A stretch of DNA of 64,000 nucleotides, taken from assembly GCF_001665785.1 (NCBI RefSeq), contig NZ_LZSO01000013.1:186001-250000 (forward strand). Direction: 5' to 3'. The stretch comes from Mycolicibacterium peregrinum (lineage in GTDB: Bacteria; Actinomycetota; Actinomycetes; Mycobacteriales; Mycobacteriaceae). The translations under genes and the position numbers were made by a program. Numbering within the stretch: position 1 is the stretch's first letter; each line of letters starts with the position of its first letter. The notes below the pieces were generated by a model. That model was not told where the DNA came from and ran no database searches. It saw only the letters and a program-made list of their open reading frames with translations. This document shows, piece after piece, positions 54,967 to 63,177 of the stretch.

Positions 54967-56444
54967 CGCGACCTCCGTGTCAACCCGTGAGAAATGGGCA
55001 CCAGCGCATCGCCGGCCTGCCGCCACAGCTGATATGCCTCTTCGTAGATCGCCGACCGCTCGCGGTCGGGTACCACCGGCGCATCGAACTGCAGGAATCG
55101 CGCGGCATCGTCGAGGCCGAGGGCACCGGCCCCCACACCCGCCAGGATGGCGGCGCCCAGTGAGGCTCCGGGATGATCACGCACCGGTGCCAACTCGGTC
55201 CCGAGCACATCTGCGTGGATCTGCTTCCACAGGGTGGACTTGCTGCCACCGTTCGTCACCCTGGCCCGGGACAGCGTGATTCCGGCCGATCGCATGACTT
55301 CGGCGTTGTGCCGGAACCCGAAGGCGATCGCCTCGAGCACCGAGCGATACATGTCCGCCCCGGTATGGGCCAGCTCGAGGCCGATGAATGCGCCGCGCAA
55401 CTGCGGATCGTGGATCGGCGACTTCTCACCCAGGAAGTAGGGCAGGCACAACACCGCGGCGGGGCGGCGTCCGGTGGCTTCGGCGTCGAGATCGGTCAAC
55501 GGCGTTCCGCCGATGAGGGTCTGGAACCACCGGATGAGACTGCCGCTGGTGGCCATGCAGCCGTTGGGCAGCCAGGTTCCCTGCCGGGGATGCGCATCGA
55601 GATACAGGCGCGCGTCGACGATGGGATCGGCCCACGCAGTGAGGATGTCACCGGCACCGCCCAACTTGATCAACCAGTCGCCCGCCGTGTCGACGCCTGC
55701 CGCGTAGGCGGACAACACATGGTCGGCGCCCCCCACCACCAACGCGACATCGGCCGGCAGACCGGTGGTTTCGGCCATCGATGCACTGATCGTGCCGATC
55801 CGGGTGCCGGGCCGGTATACCTCGCACAGCGACGAGGATGGCAGGTCGACGGCCTCGAGCGCCGGATCGAATTGCTTTCCGTCGAGGGTGTAGAGACCTG
55901 ACTCGAGTGCCCAGTTCTGCTCGACGTGTGGCGGCGCCCCCAGCGCGATCAGCACATAGTCGTACGACCCGACCAGATAGCGCGTGGCCGACCAGCATTC
56001 AGGCTCGTTGCGCTGCAACCAACGCACCGTCGGCGCCACGGACTGTTGGGTGAGTGCGGAACCGGTGCGGGACAACATGTCCGCTCCGTCGATCACCGCC
56101 GACAGCTCGTCGATTTCCCGGATTGCCCTGGCATCGTTCTGCAGGATGGGCCGACGCACCGGCTTCAGGTCGGCGTCGAGACAGACCACCGCGGGAACCA
56201 TGCCGGTCGCCGCGACAGCAGCCACCATCGCCGGGTCGATCTGCGATTCGGCAAGAACCTGCCGAATTCCCTCTATCGCGTTGGTAACCCAAGCCGAGGC
56301 GTCCGCCTCGGCATATGCCGGGCCGTCCGAGAAGATCGGCGAGCTCAATGTCGCCTGCGCCACGATCCCGGCAGTTTCGTGCAACAGAACCGTTTTGGTT
56401 CCGGTGGTGCCGATATCGACACCGATCAGATAGGTGCCCCGCAA
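54963..56444 (-). CDS. FGGY-family carbohydrate kinase (xylulokinase-like)
   Basis: This 493-residue sugar kinase of the xylulose/ribulose/glycerol kinase family has the N-terminal phosphate loop IGVDIGTTGTKT (about 7-18), PILQNDARA, the FGGY-type GGADHVLSAYAAG and the C-terminal TNGGSKSTLWKQIHADVLG. I chose TTG 56442-56444 because AGGAGA lies 7 bases upstream and the family core starts there; ATG/GTG alternatives upstream are worse. It is followed by the overlapping aldolase. The substrate is probably the ketose made by the SDR; this is inferred. Confidence 0.86.
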   Translation of the reverse strand: MRGTYLIGVDIGTTGTKTVLLHETAGIVAQATLSSPIFSDGPAYAEADASAWVTNAIEGIRQVLAESQIDPAMVAAVAATGMVPAVVCLDADLKPVRRPILQNDARAIREIDELSAVIDGADMLSRTGSALTQQSVAPTVRWLQRNEPECWSATRYLVGSYDYVLIALGAPPHVEQNWALESGLYTLDGKQFDPALEAVDLPSSSLCEVYRPGTRIGTISASMAETTGLPADVALVVGGADHVLSAYAAGVDTAGDWLIKLGGAGDILTAWADPIVDARLYLDAHPRQGTWLPNGCMATSGSLIRWFQTLIGGTPLTDLDAEATGRRPAAVLCLPYFLGEKSPIHDPQLRGAFIGLELAHTGADMYRSVLEAIAFGFRHNAEVMRSAGITLSRARVTNGGSKSTLWKQIHADVLGTELAPVRDHPGASLGAAILAGVGAGALGLDDAARFLQFDAPVVPDRERSAIYEEAYQLWRQAGDALVPISHGLTRRSR

Positions 56445-56517
56445 AGACCTGTCTCCTGTCCAGAGTTCCCGATGCCAGCGCAACGTGTCGCTGACACTAG
56501 CCGACAATGTGAAGATC

Positions 56518-56547
56518 TATCAACATTCTGTTAACAATTCACGTCAA
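56518..56547 (-). promoter_or_regulatory. Promoter with DeoR-type operator for the kinase operon
   Basis: On the minus strand TTGACG (56542-56547) and TTGATA (56518-56523) are spaced by 18 bp. The perfect palindrome TGTTAACA (56529-56536) lies between them, where a bound repressor would block RNA polymerase. The -35 box directly follows the phosphatase stop. Confidence 0.55.
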
Positions 56548-56548
56548 A

Positions 56549-57331
56549 TCAATTTGGCGGGGTGACCCGAAGCTCATCGGCCGGCGACGCCGGTCGCTGC
56601 ACCGTCAACCCGGCCTCCTCGGCCACCAGCGCCGCGGCCGCCCAGTCGTACTCGCCGAGATGACTCTCGACATAGCCGTCCAGCGCGCCTTCCGCGACGG
56701 CACAGATCGCGAGCGCGGCCGACCCGAGGGCCCGGGCGTCGGTGTATCCGGCCATCATGTCGGCAGTCATGCCACATTGCGCATCCCGGACCTCGGCCGA
56801 GTACGCGTAGCCCATCCCGAGCAAGCGCGCGGCACCGTCGACTCCGGCGGCCGGCCCGGTCAACCGGTACACGCCGGCGCCGTCGGCCAGCCACGCCCCG
56901 CCCCCCCGGTACGCGTAGTAGGTCTTGCCGAGTACGGGCGCGTCCACCGCACCCGCGAGCCACTGTCCGGTGCGGATACAGACCGCACCCACCGACGTGG
57001 CGTAATACGGGATCCCTCTGGTGAAGTTCGTCGTGCCGTCCAGCGGATCGATGGACCATCGGACGCGCGCCCCGTCCGGGGTCGTACCCGGGAGTTCCTC
57101 GCCCGTGACGTGGTCGTTCGGCCTGCGGTTGCCCAAGACGGCACGCACTGCGCGCTCGGCGGCGACATCCACGTCGGTGACGAGATCGCCCCGCTCACCC
57201 TTGACCGTCACGCTGGCGCTCCCCCGCGGATGTGAACGCAGCACCGCCGCGCCCGCCCGCGCCGCTTCCAACGCCACGTCAGCGAGTTCGACCGGCCGCC
57301 CAGCCGCGCTGTCGTAATGCTCAGAATCCAT
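56549..57331 (-). CDS. Inositol-monophosphatase-family phosphatase
   Basis: This 260-residue Mg-dependent phosphatase of the IMPase/FBPase/SuhB family has GERGDLVTDVD, the metal-binding GEE (77-79) and DPLDGTTNF (95-103), and the C-terminal EYDWAAAALVAEEAG. Substrates of the family include inositol phosphate, fructose bisphosphate and histidinol phosphate. In this sugar cluster a phosphorylated intermediate is the likely target. ATG 57329-57331; it is divergent from the DeoR gene. Confidence 0.85.
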   Translation of the reverse strand: MDSEHYDSAAGRPVELADVALEAARAGAAVLRSHPRGSASVTVKGERGDLVTDVDVAAERAVRAVLGNRRPNDHVTGEELPGTTPDGARVRWSIDPLDGTTNFTRGIPYYATSVGAVCIRTGQWLAGAVDAPVLGKTYYAYRGGGAWLADGAGVYRLTGPAAGVDGAARLLGMGYAYSAEVRDAQCGMTADMMAGYTDARALGSAALAICAVAEGALDGYVESHLGEYDWAAAALVAEEAGLTVQRPASPADELRVTPPN

Positions 57332-57360
57332 CGCCTGTTACCTCTTCCCATCTCATACCC

Positions 57361-57435
57361 GGTTATGTTAAACATTAACGACATTCGTCCGTGAGTTGAA
57401 ACATCACAGTGAAAACTGTCAACTATTCACACAGT
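57361..57435. promoter_or_regulatory. Divergent promoter/operator region between the phosphatase and DeoR genes
   Basis: This is AT-rich for the genome. TGTTAAACA (57366-57374) is a near match to the TGTTAACA palindrome in the kinase promoter. ACAGT-GAAA-ACTGT forms a second inverted repeat (about 57406-57419). TTGACA on the minus strand (57417-57422) is a perfect -35 hexamer, although no good -10 is spaced to it. Confidence 0.5.
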
Positions 57436-57452
57436 GTCACAGGGGGTTGCCG

Positions 57453-58223
57453 ATGTCAGTCGAAGAGCGAAGAGCCCTGATCGAAGAACGACTTCGGGCT
57501 GACGGCGAAGTGGATTTCGCCTCGTTGGCCGAGATGTTCGAGGTCTCGGAAATGACGATTCGGCGCGACATCGATGTTCTCGAAGCCCAAGGTGCGGTTC
57601 GCCGGGTACGCGGCGGTGCGATTGCCTACTCACACAAGTCCGAGGAGCCCGCATTCGGGACCCGCGTGGAGTCGGCGACCGCCGAGAAGGCGCATATCGC
57701 AACCGCCGCCGTCGAGCTGCTGGAACCACACGAGACCGTCATCATCGACAGCGGCAGCACCGCGCTGGCCGTGGCACACCAGATCCGTGGCCGCGGACTC
57801 GGTTTGACCGTGATCACGCCGAGCGTGCTTGCCGCACTTGAACTCGTCGACGAACCCAACACCACCGTCTTCCTCACCGGCGGCCGAATGAGACCGGGTG
57901 AGCTCAGCCTCATCGGCTCCGACGCCCAGGCGACCTACCGGCGATACAACTGCGACACCTATGTCATGGGTGTTGCCGGCGTCGATGCCAAGCGCGGACT
58001 CACCGATTACCACAGCGAGGAAAGCGACGTTAAACGCGCGGCCATGGAGTCCGCCGACCGCGTCATCCTCGCTATCGACTCCAGCAAGCTCGGACGCGTC
58101 CAGCTGGTCAACATCGCGCCACTGAGCGCGGTGAACACGATCGTGACGGACGGTCCGCACGACGGCCCGGTACTGGAGGCCGCCCGACAGCAGGGCATCG
58201 ACGTGCGGGTCGCGCACGAGTGA
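57453..58223 (+). CDS. DeoR-family sugar-operon repressor
   Basis: This 256-residue regulator has an N-terminal DeoR helix-turn-helix (about 20-50: VDFASLAEMFEVSEMTIRRD) and a sugar-phosphate-sensing domain (VIIDSGSTALAVA, FLTGGRMRPGELSLIGSDA, GVAGVDAKRGLTDYHSEE, LAIDSSKLGR). AGGGGG lies 7 bases before ATG 57453. It heads the transport arm and is divergent from the phosphatase. The effector is probably a phosphorylated sugar made by the cluster kinase. Confidence 0.92.
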   Translation: MSVEERRALIEERLRADGEVDFASLAEMFEVSEMTIRRDIDVLEAQGAVRRVRGGAIAYSHKSEEPAFGTRVESATAEKAHIATAAVELLEPHETVIIDSGSTALAVAHQIRGRGLGLTVITPSVLAALELVDEPNTTVFLTGGRMRPGELSLIGSDAQATYRRYNCDTYVMGVAGVDAKRGLTDYHSEESDVKRAAMESADRVILAIDSSKLGRVQLVNIAPLSAVNTIVTDGPHDGPVLEAARQQGIDVRVAHE

Positions 58224-58263
58224 TCTCGACGGCCCATCGATCACAGTGAGAAAAGGAAGAGCA

Positions 58264-59037
58264 TTGACGAAGACAGTCGTAGTGACCGGCGCAGGATCCG
58301 GCATCGGTAAGGCCATGGTGACCGAATTGGCGCGCCGGGGTTGGCAGGTCGTCGTGACTGACGTCGACGAGCAGGCCGCCAAAGCCTGTGCCGAACAACT
58401 CGATACTGCGGCCGGCCAGCACCACGAATACCTGCAGCTCGACGTGACCGATCCGGTCGGCGCGGCCAAGGTGGCCGACGATGTCGCCGATCGCCTCGGT
58501 CTGGACGCCTGGGTGAGCAACGCCGGCATCTCGTTCATGGAGCGCTTCCTGGACATGCCGCTGGACCGGGTCGAGAAGACCTTCGACATCAACCTCAAGG
58601 GCGTGTTCATCTGCGGTCAGGCCGCAGCCCGGGCGATGGTCCGCACCAGGAGCAAGGGCACCATCGTCAACACCGCCTCGATGGGCGGCAAGCAGGGCCG
58701 GGTTCCGTTCCTCAGCGATTACATCGCTTCCAAATTCGGCGTCATCGGGCTGACCCAGTCGATGGCCTATGAGCTTGCCGAGCACGGCATCACCGTCAAC
58801 AGCATCTGCCCCGGCTATGTCGCCACGCCGATGCAGGAACGCGAACTCGAGTGGGAGGCCTCGTTGCGGGGCACGACCGCCGAAGCGGTGAAACAGATGT
58901 GGATCGATGACACCCCGCTTGGACGTGTCGAGCAGCCCGAAGATATCGCCAAGGCGCTGACCTTCCTGCTTTCTGAAGACGCCCGGTTCATCACCGGCGA
59001 GGCACTTGCCGTCAACGGCGGCGCCTTCATGGATTGA
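58264..59037 (+). CDS. Short-chain dehydrogenase, probable polyol/sugar dehydrogenase
   Basis: This classical SDR has 257 residues: the NAD(P)-binding TGAGSGIG (8-15), NAG (86-88), and the catalytic Asn110, Ser139, Tyr153 and Lys157 (SDYIASKFG). The acidic residue after beta strand 2 (VVTDVDE) suggests NAD rather than NADP. I chose TTG 58264 (AAGGAAG upstream) over GTG 58246, because the family begins TKTVVVTGAGSG. It is 40 bp after the DeoR gene and probably oxidises a polyol to a ketose. Confidence 0.88.
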   Translation: MTKTVVVTGAGSGIGKAMVTELARRGWQVVVTDVDEQAAKACAEQLDTAAGQHHEYLQLDVTDPVGAAKVADDVADRLGLDAWVSNAGISFMERFLDMPLDRVEKTFDINLKGVFICGQAAARAMVRTRSKGTIVNTASMGGKQGRVPFLSDYIASKFGVIGLTQSMAYELAEHGITVNSICPGYVATPMQERELEWEASLRGTTAEAVKQMWIDDTPLGRVEQPEDIAKALTFLLSEDARFITGEALAVNGGAFMD

Positions 59038-59069
59038 TCACCCACCGAATCAACAGGATTGGAAGGGAT

Positions 59070-60368
59070 ATGGCAGGAACAAGAAAGTGGTTGTCCTCCG
59101 TCGCCGCGCTGTTAGGGGCGACCACATTGGCGCTTGCGGGCTGTTCGAGTTCCGGCCCGACAAGCGAAAGCGGAAGCGGCGCAGGTGACATTCCCGCCGA
59201 CCATGCCGGCACCGTGAAGATCCTCATGGAGGACGAACACGACACCGAAGCGGTCGAATCGCTGCTCGACGGCTTCAAGAAGGCGTATCCGAACATCAAC
59301 GTCGAAATCGAGAAGCTTGCCTACGACTCGATGCGCGACAAGCTGGTGGCGTCGTTCCAAGCTCCGCAGGGCACGTACGACCTGATCATGATCGACAACC
59401 CGTGGACCGACGACTTCGTCAACGCCGGATTCCTTGCCCCGCTCGACAGCCGGATCGACTCGGCCGGCAAGCTCGACTACGACGACTTCTACCCGTCGCT
59501 GCGCGGGGTCAACGAGATCGACGGATCCACCTACGGCATCCCGATGTACAACTACGCGCAGGGCTACATCTACCGCGATGACCTGCTGCAGCAGGCGGGC
59601 CTCTCGGTACCGGTCAACCTCGACGAGCTCGTGACGACGGTCAACAAGCTGACGACACCGCAGCACGCCGGCATCGCGCACAGCCCGCAGCGCGGCTACA
59701 AGATCCTGGAGGAATGGTCGAGCTGGTATGCCGCGGCCGGCGGGTCGATGTTCGACAAGGACGGCAATCCGACGATCGACACCCCGGAAGCCCACAAGGC
59801 GCTGCAGGTCTACATCGACACCTTGAAGTCCGCCTCTCCGGCCAACAGCGTCAACTGGGCACAGGACGAGACCATCCGCTCGTTGTCCTCAGGCGGATCC
59901 GCGTCCATCGTCGGATACAACTGGCTGACGTCGAGCCTCAACTCGCCCGAATCCGGCGAGCTGGCCGGCAAGTTCAAGCTGGCACCGATGCCGGGGGGCC
60001 GCGGTGCACTGGGCGTCTGGTCGTGGGCCATCCCGGCCAACTCCAAGGACTCTGACTCCGCCTGGGCGTTCATCTCCTGGATAACCGACAAGGACACCGA
60101 CAAGCAGCGGGTCATGCACGGCGGTGCGCCCACCCGGATCTCGACGGTCGCTGACCCAGAAGTCCGCAAGTCGGGCAACGGTGAAAGCTACTTCGCGGCG
60201 GTGGACGAAATTCTCAAGAACACCGTCCCGTTCGCGCAGGGGCCCAACGCCGAACAGATGGTGCAGGAGGTCGGCACGCAGCTCAACGAAGCGGTGATCG
60301 GCGCCAAGACCATCGACCAGGCACTGGCCGACGCGCAGACCGCGGCCAACCAGATCACGGGCCGCTGA
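59070..60368 (+). CDS. Sugar ABC transporter substrate-binding lipoprotein
   Basis: This 432-residue solute-binding protein of the CUT1 (type 1 extracellular) family has a signal peptide with lipobox LALAGC (Cys25). The body shows DLIMIDNPWTDDFV, YGIPMYNYAQGYIYRDDLL and GVWSWAIPANSKDSDSAW. ATG 59070 has GGAAGG directly upstream. It is the first transporter gene and is followed by a long hairpin before the permeases. The ligand is unknown; the neighbouring SDR suggests a polyol. Confidence 0.9.
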   Translation: MAGTRKWLSSVAALLGATTLALAGCSSSGPTSESGSGAGDIPADHAGTVKILMEDEHDTEAVESLLDGFKKAYPNINVEIEKLAYDSMRDKLVASFQAPQGTYDLIMIDNPWTDDFVNAGFLAPLDSRIDSAGKLDYDDFYPSLRGVNEIDGSTYGIPMYNYAQGYIYRDDLLQQAGLSVPVNLDELVTTVNKLTTPQHAGIAHSPQRGYKILEEWSSWYAAAGGSMFDKDGNPTIDTPEAHKALQVYIDTLKSASPANSVNWAQDETIRSLSSGGSASIVGYNWLTSSLNSPESGELAGKFKLAPMPGGRGALGVWSWAIPANSKDSDSAWAFISWITDKDTDKQRVMHGGAPTRISTVADPEVRKSGNGESYFAAVDEILKNTVPFAQGPNAEQMVQEVGTQLNEAVIGAKTIDQALADAQTAANQITGR

Positions 60369-60371
60369 CCC

Positions 60372-60413
60372 GGTTTCCGCGGAGCGCTCCCCCTCCAGCG
60401 CTCCGCGGAAACC
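60372..60413 (+). terminator. Intercistronic hairpin between binding protein and permease genes
   Basis: Perfect 17-bp arms (60372-60388 and 60397-60413) with an 8-base loop lie 4 bp after the binding-protein stop and 17 bp before the permease start. Such hairpins stabilise the upstream message or partly terminate, giving more binding protein than permease. Confidence 0.7.
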
Positions 60414-60430
60414 CCCCGGGAGAGAGCACA

Positions 60431-61279
60431 ATGAGAAAGTTCCGCTACGGCATGATGGCGCCGTTCGCAACGGTATTCGCCGTTGCCATCGGTTTCCCCT
60501 TGGTGTACGCCGTGTATCTCAGCTTCGTCGACAAAAAGCTGACCTCACAGCGGCCTGCGCAGTTCACCGGAATCGACAACTACACCAAGGCTTTTCACGG
60601 AAAGTTCATCGGCTCGCTGGGTGTTACCGCGACATATGTGGTGATCGCGGTGGTCGCCGAACTCGTCCTCGCGCTGCTGATCGCACTGGCACTGCAACGG
60701 CAGCGCTGGATGAAAGACCTGACCCGGTCGGTCCTGCTGATCCCGATGTTCATCACTCCGATCGCCGTGGCTTTGGTGTTCCGGTTCCTGCTCAACAGCC
60801 AACTCGGGGTGATCCCCAACGCATTGCACAAGATCGGCATCGACCACGACTTCTTCGGTTCCGGCTCGGCGCTTTTCACCCTGATCGCCATCGATGTCTG
60901 GCAGTGGACACCGTTTCTGGTCCTGCTCTTGGTCGCGGGCCTGGAGTCGATGCCCAAACAACCGCTCGAAGCCGCCAAGGTGGACGGGGCCAGTGGCCTC
61001 TATACCTTGTTCCGAGTCACCTTGCCGCTGCTGTCACCGGTTCTGACGGTTGCGGTCATGCTGCGTGCGCTCGACGCGCTCAAAGTCTTCGAATACGTCT
61101 ACGCAACCACGCGAGGCGGTCCGGGCACCGAGACTGAGACCATCCAGTACCTGATGTACCAGACCGGCATCCAATTCTTCCGCCTCGGCGAGGCGAGTGC
61201 CATGGCATGCCTGGTCCTGGCATTCGTGCTGGCCGTCATCGTCGTCGTGTACCGCCGAATGGAGAAGTCCGCCGCATGA
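60431..61279 (+). CDS. Sugar ABC transporter permease, first subunit
   Basis: This 282-residue membrane subunit of the MalF/UgpA type has about six helices and the EAA loop EAAKVDGASGLYTLFRVTLPLL (read in parts), which contacts the ATPase. ATG 60431 follows GGGAGAG. Its stop overlaps the next permease by four bases (ATGA). Confidence 0.92.
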   Translation: MRKFRYGMMAPFATVFAVAIGFPLVYAVYLSFVDKKLTSQRPAQFTGIDNYTKAFHGKFIGSLGVTATYVVIAVVAELVLALLIALALQRQRWMKDLTRSVLLIPMFITPIAVALVFRFLLNSQLGVIPNALHKIGIDHDFFGSGSALFTLIAIDVWQWTPFLVLLLVAGLESMPKQPLEAAKVDGASGLYTLFRVTLPLLSPVLTVAVMLRALDALKVFEYVYATTRGGPGTETETIQYLMYQTGIQFFRLGEASAMACLVLAFVLAVIVVVYRRMEKSAA

Positions 61280-62097
61280 GTGACGTACGGCGCAAGTCCT
61301 TCAGCGCGCTTCGCATCGGGTTTCTCCTCGCCGGTGTAGCGATCGTCGTCCTGCCGTTGGCCTGGATCGCACTCGCCAGCTTCAAGACACCGGGACAGCT
61401 CAACGATCCGTGGCTGATCGCGTTCTCACCGTCGATGGACAACTGGAAACATGTACTCGACAGCACGATCGTCAGCGCTGTCGTCCGTAGCGCCATCGTC
61501 GCATTCGTGACGGTGGGCATCAGCATCACCGTCGGCAGCATGGCCGCCTACTCCATCAGTCGCTACAAAACCGGTGGCTCGGCAACCAGATTCGGCATGC
61601 TCGCCGCCCAGGTGCTACCACCGGCTGTCCTGGTCTTCCCGTTCCTCACCGCCGGGTACGCCATGAATCTCAGCGGAACGCTGATCCCGGTCATCTTTGC
61701 CCACATCAGCTTCGTGCTGCCATTCGTCACGTGGTTCCTGATCGGGCTGTGGGAAGCGGTCCCCCGGTCCCTGGAGGAGCAGGCGCTCGTCGACGGACTC
61801 ACCCGGTTCGCCGCGTTCCGCAAGGTGATGGTCCCGCAGGTCTACCCGGGCATCGGCGCCTCGGCGATCTTCGGTTTCATCCTGTCCTGGAACGACATGT
61901 TCTACGGGCTTATCCTGGCGCCGAACAACAATCAGCTTCTGCCCGTGGCCATCTCATCGTTCAACACGTTCCGCGGCGTCGACCTCGGCTCGATGAGCGC
62001 CGCCATCATCGTCTCAATCGTTCCGGTCATCATCGCGGCGTTCTTCGTACAGCGACGCCTGATCCAAGGCATGGGCGGCGGAGCCGTCAAGTTCTAG
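61276..62097 (+). CDS. Sugar ABC transporter permease, second subunit
   Basis: This 273-residue MalG/UgpE-type permease has about six helices with the EAA-type loop EEQALVDGLTRFAAFRKVMVPQ and the typical SWNDMFYGLIL. ATG 61276 overlaps the first permease stop. Translational coupling keeps the heterodimer equal in amount. The ATPase gene starts 26 bp downstream. Confidence 0.92.
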   Translation: MSDVRRKSFSALRIGFLLAGVAIVVLPLAWIALASFKTPGQLNDPWLIAFSPSMDNWKHVLDSTIVSAVVRSAIVAFVTVGISITVGSMAAYSISRYKTGGSATRFGMLAAQVLPPAVLVFPFLTAGYAMNLSGTLIPVIFAHISFVLPFVTWFLIGLWEAVPRSLEEQALVDGLTRFAAFRKVMVPQVYPGIGASAIFGFILSWNDMFYGLILAPNNNQLLPVAISSFNTFRGVDLGSMSAAIIVSIVPVIIAAFFVQRRLIQGMGGGAVKF

Positions 62098-62123
62098 CCG
62101 CCTCGGCAGATTTTGGAGATCCC

Positions 62124-63176
62124 ATGGCAACTATCACTTTCCGCGATGTGTGCAAGGACTACGGTCACCTACGCATCGTCGACAATCTCAGCCTCGACCT
62201 GCCGGATGGATCGATGACGGTCCTGGTGGGCCCATCAGGGTGCGGCAAGTCCACCTCCCTGCGGATGCTGGCCGGCCTTGAACCCATCAGTTCCGGTGAC
62301 ATCTTCATCGGCGAGCGCAACGTCACGCACGTCGACACCAGGGACCGCGACATCGCGATGGTGTTCCAGAACTACGCGCTGTACCCGCATCTGAACGTGC
62401 TGAACAACATTGCCTTCCCCTTGCGGGCCAAGGGGGTCAAGAAACCCGAAGCGCACCGGCGGGCCACCGAGGTCGCCGAATCGATCGGCCTCGGCAGCCT
62501 GCTCAACCGGAGGCCCAAAGATCTCAGCGGCGGTCAGCAGCAGCGCGTCGCGATCGCCCGCGCCATCGTGCGGGAACCCTCGGTGTTCCTGTTCGACGAA
62601 CCGTTGAGCAACCTTGACGCCAAACTGCGCGTCGAAACCCGCACCGAGCTCCTGCACATCCAGCGCCGGCTGGGCATCACCTCCTTCTACGTCACCCATG
62701 ACCAGGAAGAGGCCATGACGTTGTCGGATCGCATGGTGGTGATGCGGGAAGGCAGTGTGGCCCAATCCGGCACCCCGCTGGAGGTGTACTCGAAACCGGC
62801 GGATACCTTCGTCGCCACCTTCGTCGGGTCGCCGAAGATGAACCTGATCCCGGGATCCAACGAAACAGGTGGATTCCGAACCGAATCCGGGCTACAACTC
62901 GACCTCATTGCACCGAGCGACGGCCCCGTCGTGCTCGGCGTGCGGCCCGACGATCTGCTGCTCACTCCCGCTCCGGATGCCTCCGCCATGGTGACTCTGG
63001 TCGAGCTCCTCGGGCCACGCGCCATTGTCACGGTGGCGGCCGGTGACACGGAGCTGACGGCAGTGGCCGAGGTCGGTCGGCTCAGTGGGGTCACCCCTGG
63101 CGCGTCGGTCAGCCTGCAGGTCAGGCCAAACAGTGCGCACTTCTTCGATCATTCCACCGGAAAGCGAATCAACTGA
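62124..63176 (+). CDS. Sugar ABC transporter ATPase (MsiK/UgpC type)
   Basis: This 350-residue nucleotide-binding subunit has Walker A GPSGCGKST (36-44), the Q-loop VFQNYALYPH, the signature LSGGQQQR (134-141), Walker B VFLFDEP with Asp158/Glu159, the H-loop His192, and a C-terminal TOBE-type regulatory domain (VLGVRPDDLLL). ATG 62124 has GGAGA upstream. The operon carries its own ATPase rather than sharing a genome-wide MsiK. Confidence 0.94.
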   Translation: MATITFRDVCKDYGHLRIVDNLSLDLPDGSMTVLVGPSGCGKSTSLRMLAGLEPISSGDIFIGERNVTHVDTRDRDIAMVFQNYALYPHLNVLNNIAFPLRAKGVKKPEAHRRATEVAESIGLGSLLNRRPKDLSGGQQQRVAIARAIVREPSVFLFDEPLSNLDAKLRVETRTELLHIQRRLGITSFYVTHDQEEAMTLSDRMVVMREGSVAQSGTPLEVYSKPADTFVATFVGSPKMNLIPGSNETGGFRTESGLQLDLIAPSDGPVVLGVRPDDLLLTPAPDASAMVTLVELLGPRAIVTVAAGDTELTAVAEVGRLSGVTPGASVSLQVRPNSAHFFDHSTGKRIN

Positions 63177-63177
63177 G

